Numbered from the stretch's first letter, positions 33,571 to 42,925 are shown. The stretch is 64,000 nucleotides of DNA from Thiohalorhabdus denitrificans (GCF_001399755.1 NZ_LJCP01000010.1:62001-126000); one strand, 5' to 3'. Numbers and translations are program-made. The notes: generated by a model from the letters alone, not told the origin.

Positions 33571-35205
33571 ATGAGTGAGCGACGGTTGCGGATCTCGGGG
33601 ATGACGTGCTCCAGTTGCGCGGAGCACGTCCAGCGGGCCCTGGAAGCCTTGGGGGGCGTGACCGCCACGGTCCGTTATCCCGAGGGAACCGCATGGGTGA
33701 GCGCCCCCGCGGAAATGGCCGACGAGCGGCTGGTGGAGGCTGTTCGCGCCTCGGGATACGGCGCGGAAATAGCGGCGGAGCAGGCGGAGGCCGAGCAAAA
33801 AGGCCAGGAGGCCGGCCTCCATGTGGCCGTGGTGGGCGGAGGCTCGGCGGCCTTTGCCGGGGCCATCCGGGCGGCGGATGAAGGGGCCCGGGTGACCCTG
33901 ATCGAGCGCGGGATCCTGGGGGGGACCTGCGTCAACGTGGGCTGCGTACCCTCCAAGATCCGGCTCAAGGCCGCCGAGGCCGCCCACCGTCCCGGGCACC
34001 ACCCGTTCGCGGGTGTCGCCCATCGCCGCCCCGAGGTGGACCTGCCCGCCATGGTTCAGCAGCAACAGGACCAGGTGGCCGCGTTGCGCCGGGCCAAGTA
34101 CCAGAACATCCTGGCAGCTCGGCCGGAGATCACCCACATAAGCGGCACGGCCCGGTTCGAGGATGGGGCCACCCTTCGGGTAACCGGGCCCGAGGGCGAG
34201 GGCACCCGGATACGCCCCGACCGGATCCTGGTGGCCACCGGCTCCCGCCCCGCCATCCCCCGGATTCCCGGACTCGCGGAAAGCCCGTACTGGACCTCCA
34301 CGGAGGCCCTCGCGGCCGAAGCGCTTCCCGAGCACCTTCTGGTCCTGGGGGGCGGCTATATCGGCTGCGAGCTGGGCCAGGCCTTCGCCCGGCTGGGAAG
34401 CCGGGTGACCATCCTTGCCCGCAGAGGCCTGCTGGCCGGCCACGATCCGGAGCTGGGGGCCGTACTGGAGTCCGTGTTCCGGGAGGAGGGCATCCAGGTC
34501 CGAACCGGGACCGAGGTCCGACAGGTACGCTACGAGGGGGGATTCGCCCTGGAGACCACCGACGGGGAAATCCTGGAGGGCGACCGGCTGCTGGTGGCGA
34601 CGGGCCGAACCCCGAACACGGACGACCTCGGGCTCGAGCAGGCGGGCATCGCTACCGACGGCAGCGGCGCCATCCGGGTGGACCACCGGTTGGCCACCTC
34701 GGCCCCCCATGTCTTCGCCGCCGGGGATTGCACAACCCAGCCCCGATTGGTGTACGTGGCCGCCGCCGCGGGAACCCGGGCGGCCGCCAACATGCTGGGC
34801 GGGAAGGAGGCCTTGGACCTTTTCCGGGTGCCGCAGGTGGTCTTCACCGACCCGCAGGTGGCGACCGTGGGCCTCACGGAGCGCGAGGCGGCCGACCAGG
34901 GGCTGGCCGTGACCAGCCGGACCCTGTCCCTGGACAACGTTCCCCGGGCCCTGGCGAATTTCGATACCCGGGGTATGGTCAAGCTGGTGGCCGAGGAGGC
35001 CAGCGGCCGGATCCTGGGGGCCCAGATCGCCGCCGAAGGCGCGGGGGAGGTGGTCCAGAGCGCGGCGTTGGCCATGGATGCGGGCCTCACCGTTGGTCAG
35101 CTGGGTGACCGTCTGTTCCCCTACCTGACCATGGCCGAGGGCCTCAAGCTGTGCGCCCAGACCTTCACCCGCGACGTGACCGAGCTGTCCTGTTGCGCGG
35201 GATGA
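33571..35205 (+). CDS. merA: Mercuric reductase
   Basis: 544 aa. Cytoplasmic flavoenzyme that reduces Hg(II) to volatile Hg(0) with NADPH. One N-terminal heavy-metal-associated domain has GMTCSSC (C13, C16). The FAD site is VAVVGGGSAAFAGA; the redox disulfide is GTCVNVGCVPSK (C120, C125), and the NADPH site is VLGGGYIGCELG. The C-terminal vicinal pair C541-C542 (LSCCAG) delivers Hg to the active site. All diagnostic residues are present. It is the first gene behind the MerR operator, with merB following after 28 bases. Confidence 0.97.
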   Translation: MSERRLRISGMTCSSCAEHVQRALEALGGVTATVRYPEGTAWVSAPAEMADERLVEAVRASGYGAEIAAEQAEAEQKGQEAGLHVAVVGGGSAAFAGAIRAADEGARVTLIERGILGGTCVNVGCVPSKIRLKAAEAAHRPGHHPFAGVAHRRPEVDLPAMVQQQQDQVAALRRAKYQNILAARPEITHISGTARFEDGATLRVTGPEGEGTRIRPDRILVATGSRPAIPRIPGLAESPYWTSTEALAAEALPEHLLVLGGGYIGCELGQAFARLGSRVTILARRGLLAGHDPELGAVLESVFREEGIQVRTGTEVRQVRYEGGFALETTDGEILEGDRLLVATGRTPNTDDLGLEQAGIATDGSGAIRVDHRLATSAPHVFAAGDCTTQPRLVYVAAAAGTRAAANMLGGKEALDLFRVPQVVFTDPQVATVGLTEREAADQGLAVTSRTLSLDNVPRALANFDTRGMVKLVAEEASGRILGAQIAAEGAGEVVQSAALAMDAGLTVGQLGDRLFPYLTMAEGLKLCAQTFTRDVTELSCCAG

Positions 35206-35233
35206 GGGGTCCTTCACTCTGCGGGGGGAAACC

Positions 35234-35866
35234 ATGGACCCGATTCCTGTCCTGACCGACGCACTGCTGCCCATCTTCCCGGACTTCGGGGAAGGCCGGG
35301 AGCTGGTCCCTGTGCTGTTCGCCCGTTTGGGCCGCGGCCAGCCGGTGCGAATGGCGGAACTGGCCGAGGCCGTGGCCTGGCCGGAAGCGCGGTTACGGGA
35401 TTGCCTGGCCGCCTGGTGGGGCATTCGGTTCGACGAATCCGGCCGTATCGCCGGCTTCTGGGGCCTGGATACCGCTCCCACCCAGCATCGTCTGGAGCTG
35501 GAGGGCCGAACCCTCTACGCCTGGTGCGCTTGGGATACCCTGTTCCTCCCCGATCTTCTGGGGGAGCCGGCCCTGGTGGAAAGCAGGTGTCCCCTCAGCA
35601 ACCTCCCCGTTCGGCTTGAAGTGGCTCCCGGAGGGGTTGCTTGGGCCAAGCCGGGGGATTGCCGGTTGGGCCTGGTTCCGCCCGACCCCCGGGCGGTTCA
35701 GGCGGGCGTCCAGGAAGCCTTTTGTTGCGGGGTACGCTTTTTGAGCGATTCAGAGACGGCCGGGAGGTGGCAAATGGAGCACCCTGACGGATACGTGCTA
35801 ACGCCGGACCAGGGCCACCGGCTGGGCCAAAGGGTATGGGAAACCTTGTTGGAAAGGGGGCAGTAA
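35234..35866 (+). CDS. merB: Organomercurial lyase
   Basis: 210 aa. Cleaves the C-Hg bond of organomercurials by protonolysis, giving Hg(II) for MerA. The active-site set is recognisable: C98 in YAWCAWDTLFLP with D101 three residues on, and the second cysteine in AFCCGVRF (C164 or C165). These correspond to C96, D99 and C159 of the plasmid R831b enzyme. CPLSNLPVRLEV is also a family segment. Its stop overlaps the merR start by one base (TAATG). It gives broad-spectrum rather than inorganic-only resistance. Confidence 0.93.
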   Translation: MDPIPVLTDALLPIFPDFGEGRELVPVLFARLGRGQPVRMAELAEAVAWPEARLRDCLAAWWGIRFDESGRIAGFWGLDTAPTQHRLELEGRTLYAWCAWDTLFLPDLLGEPALVESRCPLSNLPVRLEVAPGGVAWAKPGDCRLGLVPPDPRAVQAGVQEAFCCGVRFLSDSETAGRWQMEHPDGYVLTPDQGHRLGQRVWETLLERGQ

Positions 35867-36285
35867 TGGGTAGGGGCCGCACCATCGGTCGTGCTGCGGA
35901 GGAAGCAGGGGTGAACGTTGAAACCATCCGGTACTACCACCGGCAGGGGCTGCTGCCCGAACCGGCCGGATCCTCCAACGGGTTCCGTGAATATCCACAG
36001 AGCTCGGTGGAGCAGGTCCGGTTCATCAAACGGGCCCAGCGGCTGGGCTTCACCTTGTCGGAAATAAAAGAGCTCTTGAGCCTCGGGGGTGGCCACTGCG
36101 AAGAGGTTCAAGCCCTGGCGGAAGAAAAATTGTCCGAGATGGATGCGCGCATCCGGGACCTGTCGAGGATGCGGGAAACGCTAGCCGGACTCCTTCAGGG
36201 GTGTCGGGAAGGGGAAGGAAATCCGGAGTGCCCCATTATTCGAGCCGTGGCTGGGGACGAGGAGCAACAAAAGGATGACTATTGA
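35866..36285 (+). CDS. merR: Mercury-responsive MerR regulator
   Basis: 139 aa. A MerR winged-helix DNA-binding domain occupies residues 5-70 (TIGRAAEEAGVNVETIRYYHRQGLL), followed by the dimer helix. The three Hg(II) ligands are conserved as C78 (GGHCEEV), C113 and C122 (CREGEGNPECPII), matching C82, C117 and C126 of Tn501 MerR. It represses and, on binding Hg, activates the promoter at 33376. It is the last gene of the same transcript rather than divergent from it, so it would be induced along with merA. Confidence 0.94.
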   Translation: MGRGRTIGRAAEEAGVNVETIRYYHRQGLLPEPAGSSNGFREYPQSSVEQVRFIKRAQRLGFTLSEIKELLSLGGGHCEEVQALAEEKLSEMDARIRDLSRMRETLAGLLQGCREGEGNPECPIIRAVAGDEEQQKDDY

Positions 36286-36550
36286 TCGTCCCGTATAAGG
36301 GCACCTCCATTTCCTCGGTGCGGGGCCTCCGGTAGCGCGTGGCTCGGTTCCTTGGCCAAGAAGCCCGCGGGTGGGCAACGGTCGTCCCCGTGGCCGATGC
36401 ACGGACCTCCATCGTGAACTTGCCCCGATAGCGGCTGACAAAGGAGGGGACAGGCTTCCGAAACGGGCGGAACTGTTTTCTCCGGGGAAACCGGGCCCGG
36501 AGCTCCCCCCGTTTCGCCTCCGGATTGCACAGAATCACCGAAAGGAACCT

Positions 36551-38023
36551 ATGTCTTCGCAACGTCCCATCGCAGGACTCTGGAAAGCCGCCGTTCTGGG
36601 GCTCGGGCTGGTGACCACCGCCTGCGCGGGCTCCGGCGACGACGACCGCAAGGGCCAGTCCGGTCCCGCCGCCGTGGAGGAGGCGTCCGCGTCCTCCGCG
36701 GCCGGCCTGCCGGCCTTCAGCGAGATCGTCCAGGACAACCGCGAGGCCGTGGTCAACATCAGCACCACCCGCAAGGTGGACGGACCCGGCCAGGAGATCC
36801 CCGAGCGCTTCCGCGGCACCCCCTTCGAGGACTTCTTCAAGCGCTTCTTCGAGGGTCCCGGGGGCGGCCAGGAGCGGGAGGTCCAGTCCCTCGGCTCCGG
36901 CTTCGTGGTCTCCAGCAACGGCCACATCGTCACCAACGCCCACGTGGTCCGGCAGGCCAGCGAGATCGTGGTCCAGTTCGCCGACCGTCGGCAGCGCAAG
37001 GCCGAGGTCCTGGGCAAGGACATGGCCACCGACCTGGCCGTGCTCAAGGTGGACGCCGAGGACCTGCCGACGGTGCGCTGGAGCGAGGATGAGGCCCCGC
37101 AGGTGGGGGAATGGGTCCTCGCCATGGGCTCGCCCTTCGGCTTCGAGCACAGCGTCACCTCCGGGATCATCAGCGCCAAGGGCCGCAGCATCCCCGGCCA
37201 GGCGGGCAGCTACGTGCCCTTCCTGCAGACCGACGTGGCCATCAATCCCGGCAGCTCCGGCGGTCCGCTGTTCAACCTCGACGGCGAGGTGGTGGGCGTC
37301 AACGCCCAGATCTTCTCCAAGTCCGGCGGCTACATGGGCCTGTCCTTCGCCATCCCCAGCGACGTGGCCCGGGACGTGGTCGCCGAAATCAAGGAGAACG
37401 GCGAGGTCAGGCACGGCTACCTGGGCGTGGGCATCCAGGACATGGACCGCGACCTGGCCCGCTCCATGGGCCTGGACAAGCCGCGCGGCGGCCTGGTGGC
37501 CGATGTCAAGCCGGGCTCCCCGGCGGACGAGGGGGGCCTCCAATCGGGGGACATCATCCTGGAGGTGGACGGCGAGTCCATCGGTCAGGCCGGGGACATT
37601 CCGCCCCTCATCGGCCGCCTGGAGCCGGGCACCGAGGTGACCCTGACCCTCCTGCGGGAGGAAGAGCGCATCGAGAAGACGGTGACGCTGGGCTCCCTCC
37701 GGGAGGCTCGCGGGCAGGGCAAGGAGGCCGCCGCCGAGCCAACCAGCGCCGCCGGCATGCGCCTGGTCCCGGTGCCGGACCGTCTCCGCGAGCGGCGTTC
37801 GCTGCCGGAGTCCGGCGGCGCCCTGATCAAGGCCCTGGAGGACGGCCCCGCCCGGGAGGCCGGCTTCCAGCCCGGCGACGTGATCCTGAAGGTGGGCGAC
37901 GCCCGCATCGCCGGCCCCGGCGAGGTGGAGGAGCTGCTCGGCCAGGTGGAGTCGGGGGCCCGGGTCCCCGTCCTGGTCCAGCGCGGCGAGGGCATGCAGT
38001 ACCTGCCCCTCCGGGTGCCGTAG
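36551..38023 (+). CDS. degP: DegP/DegQ-type periplasmic serine protease (HtrA family)
   Basis: 490 aa. A signal peptide comes first; LVTTAC with C25 is a possible but weak lipobox. The trypsin-like domain has H131 (TNAHVV), D161 (TDLAVLKV) and S236 (NPGSSGGPL). Two PDZ domains follow (about 275-370 and 395-485; AGLQSGDIIL-like GGLQSGDIIL and AGFQPGDVIL). Length and two PDZ domains fit DegP/DegQ quality-control proteases of the periplasm. The ATG at 36551 follows AAAGGAAC; an upstream in-frame extension would precede the signal peptide and is rejected. A terminator follows. Confidence 0.92.
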   Translation: MSSQRPIAGLWKAAVLGLGLVTTACAGSGDDDRKGQSGPAAVEEASASSAAGLPAFSEIVQDNREAVVNISTTRKVDGPGQEIPERFRGTPFEDFFKRFFEGPGGGQEREVQSLGSGFVVSSNGHIVTNAHVVRQASEIVVQFADRRQRKAEVLGKDMATDLAVLKVDAEDLPTVRWSEDEAPQVGEWVLAMGSPFGFEHSVTSGIISAKGRSIPGQAGSYVPFLQTDVAINPGSSGGPLFNLDGEVVGVNAQIFSKSGGYMGLSFAIPSDVARDVVAEIKENGEVRHGYLGVGIQDMDRDLARSMGLDKPRGGLVADVKPGSPADEGGLQSGDIILEVDGESIGQAGDIPPLIGRLEPGTEVTLTLLREEERIEKTVTLGSLREARGQGKEAAAEPTSAAGMRLVPVPDRLRERRSLPESGGALIKALEDGPAREAGFQPGDVILKVGDARIAGPGEVEELLGQVESGARVPVLVQRGEGMQYLPLRVP

Positions 38024-38054
38024 CGCGATTCCTTCCCCGCGCACTCCCCGCGCG

Positions 38055-38080
38055 ACCGGCCCTTCGGGGCCGGTTTTTTT
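38055..38080 (+). terminator. Terminator after the DegP-type protease gene
   Basis: An 8-bp perfect stem ACCGGCCC / GGGCCGGT with a TTCG tetraloop is followed by six T. The next 320 bases (38081-38401) stay open in frame with the downstream gene, but I see no supported coding or regulatory element in them. Confidence 0.9.
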
Positions 38081-38401
38081 GTGTCCGTTTCCGGTTTGAG
38101 GGAACCGTGGGAGGGGTCCGCGACCCCGAGCGCGTACCCGGGCTCGCTGCCCGTCGCGGTCCCGGACGGCTCCCACAGGCCGCCTTCGGCGAATGCCCCC
38201 AGTAACACGCTCCTTTCGTTCGCCCTGGGACGCGACGTCAGCCAGGAGGACGCCGTCCTTGTGGCGCGGGGGCCGGGCGTGGTTCCCTTTCCCGTCCTGG
38301 ACAGGCCACTTCCCACAATGGACAGGAAGGTCCCGCTTCGCGACGCGGACGGTCGCGGCGCTCGGTTATCCTTCCGCCGTGGCTGCGAAAGGGACCGAAC
38401 C

Positions 38402-39976
38402 ATGTCCGCCGATCCAATCCGCATCGATGCCGTCGACCTCCCGGACACCGGGCGCCTCGGCCTGACCTTCTGCCCGGGAAAGACCGACCCCCACGGCCTT
38501 GCCGGCCCGCATACGCGGGACCTTGGCGAGGACCTGCGGGGCATTGTCCACTGGGGCGCGGACCACCTGGTCACGCTGCTCCAGCCCCACGAATTCGACC
38601 TGCTGGGCGTCGCCGGGCTGGGCGAGGCCGCCGAGATGGCCGGCCTCGACTGGAGCTGGCTGCCCATCCCCGACGGCGGCGTGCCCGACGCCGCCTTCGA
38701 GCGCCACTGGGGCTACACGGGCCTCCGCCTCCGCCGCGCCCTCCGTGCGGGGCGACGGGTGGTGGTGCACTGCCGCGGCGGCCTGGGCCGGGCGGGGCTG
38801 GTGGCGACCCGGCTGCTGGTGGAGCTGGGCCGGGAGCCAAAGGCCGCCCTGGGCGCGGTCCGCCGGGCCCGGCGAGGAGCGGTGGAGACGGCGGTGCAGG
38901 AGGCCTACGTTGGCGCCCTGCGCCCCGGGCCGGCCGCCGACGAGGCCCGGGACCGCCTGTACGGCACCCTCCTCGGCGGCGCCCTGGGCGACGCCTTCGG
39001 CTACCCGGTGGAGTTCTGGGTGGAGGAGCAGGTCCGCGAGGAGCTCGGCCCCCGGGGCCTGACCCGGCCGCGGTTCTCCGCGGAGGGCCTGCTGGAGGTC
39101 AGCGACGACACCCAGATGACCCTGTTCACCCAGGCGGGCCTCCTGGAGGCCGGGTCCCCGCCCGAGGAAGAGGCTGCCCTGGATGCCATCCGCGACGCCT
39201 ACCGGGCTTGGCTGGATACCCAGGAAGGGGTCCCCGCGGCCATCGCCGACGGTCCTGTGGAGGGGCTGGCGGCCGATCCCCGCCTGCAGAAGCGCCAAGC
39301 CCCGGGCATGACCTGCCTGCGGGCCCTGCGGGACGGCGGCCGCGGAACGCCGGAGGAGCACGTCAACGACAGCAAGGGCTGCGGGGGCGTCATGCGGGTC
39401 GCCCCCGTGGGGCTGGTGGCGGCCTGGGGCCCGGAGCAGGCCTACGAGGTGGGTGCGCGCAGCGCCGCGCTCACCCACGGCCACCCGGCCGGATACGCCG
39501 CCGCCGGGGCCATGGCGGCCACCGTCCGCCTCCTGCGGGACGGGCGGGGCCTCGCCCAGGCGGCGGAGTCCGCCCTGCCCATGCTGGCCGGGCACCTGGG
39601 CAGCGCCGAGGTCCGCGAGGCCCTGCGCGACGCCCTGGCGCGCGCCGCCGCGCCCGACCCCGACCCTTTCGCCGATGTGCGGGCGCTGGGGGAGGGCTGG
39701 GTGGCCGAGGAGGCCCTGGCCATCGGCCTGTACGCCGCTCTGCGCGGGGCGGATTTCCCGGACGTGGTGCGCATCGCCGCCAGCCACGGCGGCGACAGCG
39801 ATTCCACCGCCGCCATCGCCGGGCAGGTGTTCGGCGCCTGGCGGGGGACCGGCGGGCTGCCCCAACCCTGGGTGCGCCGTCTCGATGTCCTGGAGCCCCT
39901 GCTGGACCTTGCGGCCCGCTTCCCCGAAGAAGACCACGAACCCCACACCCCCTCCACGGCAAGGGAGGCCCCATGA
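38402..39976 (+). CDS. Dual-specificity-phosphatase / ADP-ribosylglycohydrolase fusion
   Basis: 524 aa. Residues 1-170 resemble CDKN3-like dual-specificity phosphatases, with the active loop HCRGGLGRAG (C124-x5-R130). Residues 182-510 are an ADP-ribosylglycohydrolase: GTLLGGALGDAFGYPVEF, SDDTQMTLF and HGGDSDSTAAIAGQVFGA supply the binuclear Mg-binding acidic residues. The second domain removes ADP-ribose from proteins or small molecules; the first would remove phosphate. Joined, they suggest processing of a phosphorylated and ADP-ribosylated substrate, or of an ADP-ribose phosphate. AAAGGGA precedes the ATG. It is coupled to a WYL regulator by a 4-base overlap. Confidence 0.85.
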   Translation: MSADPIRIDAVDLPDTGRLGLTFCPGKTDPHGLAGPHTRDLGEDLRGIVHWGADHLVTLLQPHEFDLLGVAGLGEAAEMAGLDWSWLPIPDGGVPDAAFERHWGYTGLRLRRALRAGRRVVVHCRGGLGRAGLVATRLLVELGREPKAALGAVRRARRGAVETAVQEAYVGALRPGPAADEARDRLYGTLLGGALGDAFGYPVEFWVEEQVREELGPRGLTRPRFSAEGLLEVSDDTQMTLFTQAGLLEAGSPPEEEAALDAIRDAYRAWLDTQEGVPAAIADGPVEGLAADPRLQKRQAPGMTCLRALRDGGRGTPEEHVNDSKGCGGVMRVAPVGLVAAWGPEQAYEVGARSAALTHGHPAGYAAAGAMAATVRLLRDGRGLAQAAESALPMLAGHLGSAEVREALRDALARAAAPDPDPFADVRALGEGWVAEEALAIGLYAALRGADFPDVVRIAASHGGDSDSTAAIAGQVFGAWRGTGGLPQPWVRRLDVLEPLLDLAARFPEEDHEPHTPSTAREAP

Positions 39977-40971
39977 GCCGGAGCCACGACGCCATCTACC
40001 GGCAATGGCTGATCCTCCAGCAGATCCCCCGGCAGCCCCAGTCCAAGAGCACCGCCGAGCTCCACGAGGTCCTGCGGGAGGAGGGCCTGGAGGTGGAACG
40101 GCGCACTGTGCAGCGGGACCTGGAGCGCCTTTCCACCCTGTTCCCCCTCTGCGCCGACCCTGACGGCCCCGGCTACCGTTGGTCCTGGCTCCAGGACGGG
40201 GCCATGGTGGAGCTCCCCTCCATGGCCCCCTCCACGGCCCTGACCTTCCTCCTGGCCCGCGACCACCTCGCCGGGTTCTTCCCGCCCTCCCTGATGGCGT
40301 TTTTGGCCCCGTACTTCCAGCGGGCCGAGGGGGTCCTCGCCGAATCCCACCTGGCCCACTGGCGCGAGAAGGTCCGGCTGGTGCACAGCGGCCCCGACCT
40401 GGACGTGCCCGAGGTGCCGGAGGACGTGCGGGACGTGGTGTATAGCGGCCTGCTGGAGGAGCGGCAGCTGGAGGCGGGCTACTTCAGCCGCAGCCGGGAC
40501 AGCTACGGCCGCCGCCGCATCCATCCCCTGGGCCTGGTGGGGCGGGGCGGGGTCTACTACCTTGTGGCCCGCGTCGACGACAAGCCCGAGCCCCGGCAGC
40601 TGGCCCTGCACCGCATGGACGGCCCCGCGCTCCTGGACGCGCCCGTGGCCGCCCCGGAGGGCTTCGACCTGGACCACTACCTCCAGGAGCAGGCCGCCTT
40701 CTCCTATCCCCGCAACCCGGAGTGCCTCGCCCTCCGCCTGCGGGTCGCCGAAGAGGTGGCCTTCCACCTGGCGGAGCGCCCCCTCGCCACGGACCAGGAG
40801 ATCGAGCCGGAGGACGGGGACACCTACGCGGTGCGCGCCACGGTGCCGGATACCGAGGCGCTGCGGTGGTGGCTGCTGGGCTTCGGCCCCAGCGTGCGGG
40901 TGGAAGGGCCGGAGGGCCTGCGCGGCGAGATGGTGCGCCTCACCCGGGAGGCGGCGGCGCAGTACGGCTGA
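39973..40971 (+). CDS. WYL-domain transcriptional regulator
   Basis: 332 aa. An N-terminal helix-turn-helix (about 8-60, RQWLILQQIPRQPQSKSTAE then RTVQRDLERLS) is followed by a WYL domain (about 150-225, with RRRIHPLGLVGRGGVYYLVA) and a WCX-like C-terminal part. WYL proteins bind nucleotides or single-stranded nucleic acid and often control defence or DNA-damage genes. Its ATG overlaps the stop of the phosphatase/ARH gene, so it probably controls that gene. The hsd operon lies 2 kb downstream. Confidence 0.9.
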   Translation: MSRSHDAIYRQWLILQQIPRQPQSKSTAELHEVLREEGLEVERRTVQRDLERLSTLFPLCADPDGPGYRWSWLQDGAMVELPSMAPSTALTFLLARDHLAGFFPPSLMAFLAPYFQRAEGVLAESHLAHWREKVRLVHSGPDLDVPEVPEDVRDVVYSGLLEERQLEAGYFSRSRDSYGRRRIHPLGLVGRGGVYYLVARVDDKPEPRQLALHRMDGPALLDAPVAAPEGFDLDHYLQEQAAFSYPRNPECLALRLRVAEEVAFHLAERPLATDQEIEPEDGDTYAVRATVPDTEALRWWLLGFGPSVRVEGPEGLRGEMVRLTREAAAQYG

Positions 40972-41073
40972 GCCCGCAGGGGCCGGGGTTCCCTCCCTTG
41001 CCGGGGCGCGGGAACTGGGGCCCGGCGCCGATGGGCGTCGACCGGGCGGGCACGGCCTGCCCGAGCGGCCGCC

Positions 41074-42675
41074 TCAGCCGTCCTCTTCCTGCTGCTCCGT
41101 TTTCAACGTGATGTCCCCGCCCTCGGGGGCCTCGATCTCCTCCTGGTCGCGGAGGTATTCCTCCACGATCACCACCACCTTGCGGTCCGTCTCCTTGAAG
41201 TCGCTGCCCTCGCCGAAGGTGTCGTAGCCGTGGAGGCCGGCGAGCATGCCGGAGTGGGTGACGACGCTGTAGCGCTCGTCCTCGGCCAGCGCCTCGCCGC
41301 CCACCTCGACATCGCCGACCCGGTCCCCCGCGGGCCGCGAAAGGTCCACCGTCCAGCGCATCCCCGAGGTCTGGACGAGCCCTCCCACCGCGTCCTGGGG
41401 GTCCGGCGGGGCCAGGTTCGTCGCGCTTTGCTCCAGGACCGCCCGGATCTGCTCGCCGGTGAGCTCGAGGGTGACCAGCGTGGAAGGGTGGGGAATCAGG
41501 CTGTAGAGGGCCTCCCGGGTGATGGGCCCCTTCCGGAGCGTCACCCCGTAGCCCACCCCCGGCAGGAAGGCGACGTCCGCGCCCGTCTCGTCGATAAGGA
41601 TGTTTCCCACCAGCCGGTCGAAGGGGCTCTCGGAGCGGTAGTTCCGCCCGATGGGCCCCAGGGCCTTCGCCAGGACGGCTTCCAGGTCCTCCTTGTGGGG
41701 ATCGCGCAGCTTGCCCACCCGTTCGGCCATGTTGGCGTTGGGGTGGTAGTCCGCCGTCCACAGGACGTGGTTGGTGGCGTCCACCTTCGTGATCCGCCCC
41801 TTCTCCACCTGCACGGTCACTTCCCCGAGCATGGCCCCGTCCGCCAGGGACTGGACCCGCCAGGCGCCGTTGTCCCGGACATAGGCGTCGTGGGAGTGCC
41901 CGCCAACGATGAGGTCGATGCCCGGTACCTCCCGGGCGAGCAGCTCGTCCACCTCCGCCCCCTGATGCGAGACCACCACCACCACATCGGCACGCTTGCG
42001 CAGCTCTGGGACGTATTCCCGGGCCGTCGCGATGCCGCTGGTGAACTCCAGGCCCTGCACCTTCTTCGGGCTCGTGGTCAGGGGCGTGTTGTGGTAGCCG
42101 AGCGCCAGGAGGCCGACGCGAATGCCGCCGGCCTCCACCACCTTGGTGGGGTCGCCCAGGAAGGGCTTCCCGGTCTCCGCGACGAGGGCGTTGGCGGCCC
42201 GCATGGGGAAGGCGGCGGCCGCGTCGAGCTCCCGCGTCCGTTCCAGGCCGTAGTCGAAATCGTGGTTGCCGAGGGCGGCGAAATCGTATTCCAGGGCGTT
42301 CATGAGCTCGATCATCGCCTTGCCCCGGGTTCGGTTGCCGAGCAGGCCGTTGCTGAAGCTGTCGCCGGCGTCCACCAAAAGAACGGCGTCTCCGCCCCGG
42401 GACTCCCGGATGCTCCGAACCGCCGTGGCTAGGGGAGCGAGCCCGCCCACCGTGCCCGGACGCCCGAACTCGAAAGGATCCTCCTTGCCGGGGTCCCCCG
42501 TCTGGGCGGTAGCGTTTCCGGGCCCCACCTTGAAGGGCTTGTGGCGGCCGTGAAAATCGTTGGTGTGCAGGATCGTGACGCGGCCCGATGGAGCGCCGGA
42601 ATCCTGCGCCGCCGCCGTCCCCTGTCCGGCGGACAAGGCCAGCCCGGCCAACAGGGCCATCGCAAGGGCTTTCAT
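41074..42675 (-). CDS. 5'-nucleotidase/UshA-family periplasmic metallophosphatase
   Basis: 533 aa. A signal peptide covers residues 1-23 (cleavage near AAA-QD). The calcineurin-type domain has HTNDFHGR, DAGDSFS, GNHDFDYG, VVSHQG and GGHSHDA as metal ligands. The C-terminal 5_nucleotid_C domain (from about 340) has DRLVGNILIDETGADVAF and SGMRWTVDL. Members hydrolyse nucleotides, UDP-sugars or cyclic nucleotides in the periplasm; SoxB belongs to the same superfamily, but no sox genes are near. GGAGG precedes the ATG. The tail is unusually acidic (EEYLRDQEE...EQQEEDG). Confidence 0.88.
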   Translation of the reverse strand: MKALAMALLAGLALSAGQGTAAAQDSGAPSGRVTILHTNDFHGRHKPFKVGPGNATAQTGDPGKEDPFEFGRPGTVGGLAPLATAVRSIRESRGGDAVLLVDAGDSFSNGLLGNRTRGKAMIELMNALEYDFAALGNHDFDYGLERTRELDAAAAFPMRAANALVAETGKPFLGDPTKVVEAGGIRVGLLALGYHNTPLTTSPKKVQGLEFTSGIATAREYVPELRKRADVVVVVSHQGAEVDELLAREVPGIDLIVGGHSHDAYVRDNGAWRVQSLADGAMLGEVTVQVEKGRITKVDATNHVLWTADYHPNANMAERVGKLRDPHKEDLEAVLAKALGPIGRNYRSESPFDRLVGNILIDETGADVAFLPGVGYGVTLRKGPITREALYSLIPHPSTLVTLELTGEQIRAVLEQSATNLAPPDPQDAVGGLVQTSGMRWTVDLSRPAGDRVGDVEVGGEALAEDERYSVVTHSGMLAGLHGYDTFGEGSDFKETDRKVVVIVEEYLRDQEEIEAPEGGDITLKTEQQEEDG

Positions 42676-42925
42676 GGGATCGCCTCCCTCCTGACTGGCC
42701 GCGGAATCAGGCCCGTAGGCCCTCTTTCCACCATTGCTGTCCCCGGGGACCGGGGAAATACGGGATTACCCGGAGGACAGCGCGATACACTCGACGCAAC
42801 CGGGCCTTGGACGGCCCCGCGACACATTGCGACGCAAGGGCCGGGAGAATAGGGGGCGACCGCGCCCAGCCGGACGGCCACGCAGGGAGAGAGCCGGCCG
42901 ACACCCGGAAGAGGAGGAGCCAGCC

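Noticed and set aside
33274-35481. Minus-strand open frame of 735 codons over the mer genes
   Set aside because: It lies opposite merA, merB and the MerR operator, all well supported. No recognisable protein sequence or ribosome site.
36371-36550. Upstream extension of the DegP-type gene
   Set aside because: It would put about 60 polar residues before the signal peptide. The ATG at 36551 gives a normal exported protein.
38081-38401. In-frame upstream extension of the phosphatase/ARH gene
   Set aside because: It begins at the tail of the previous terminator and reads as low-information sequence. The ATG at 38402 has a proper ribosome site.
41074-42675. Assigning the metallophosphatase as SoxB thiosulfohydrolase
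   Set aside because: It has the superfamily's metal motifs, but there are no other sox genes and the C-terminal domain fits 5'-nucleotidases. A general family name is safer.
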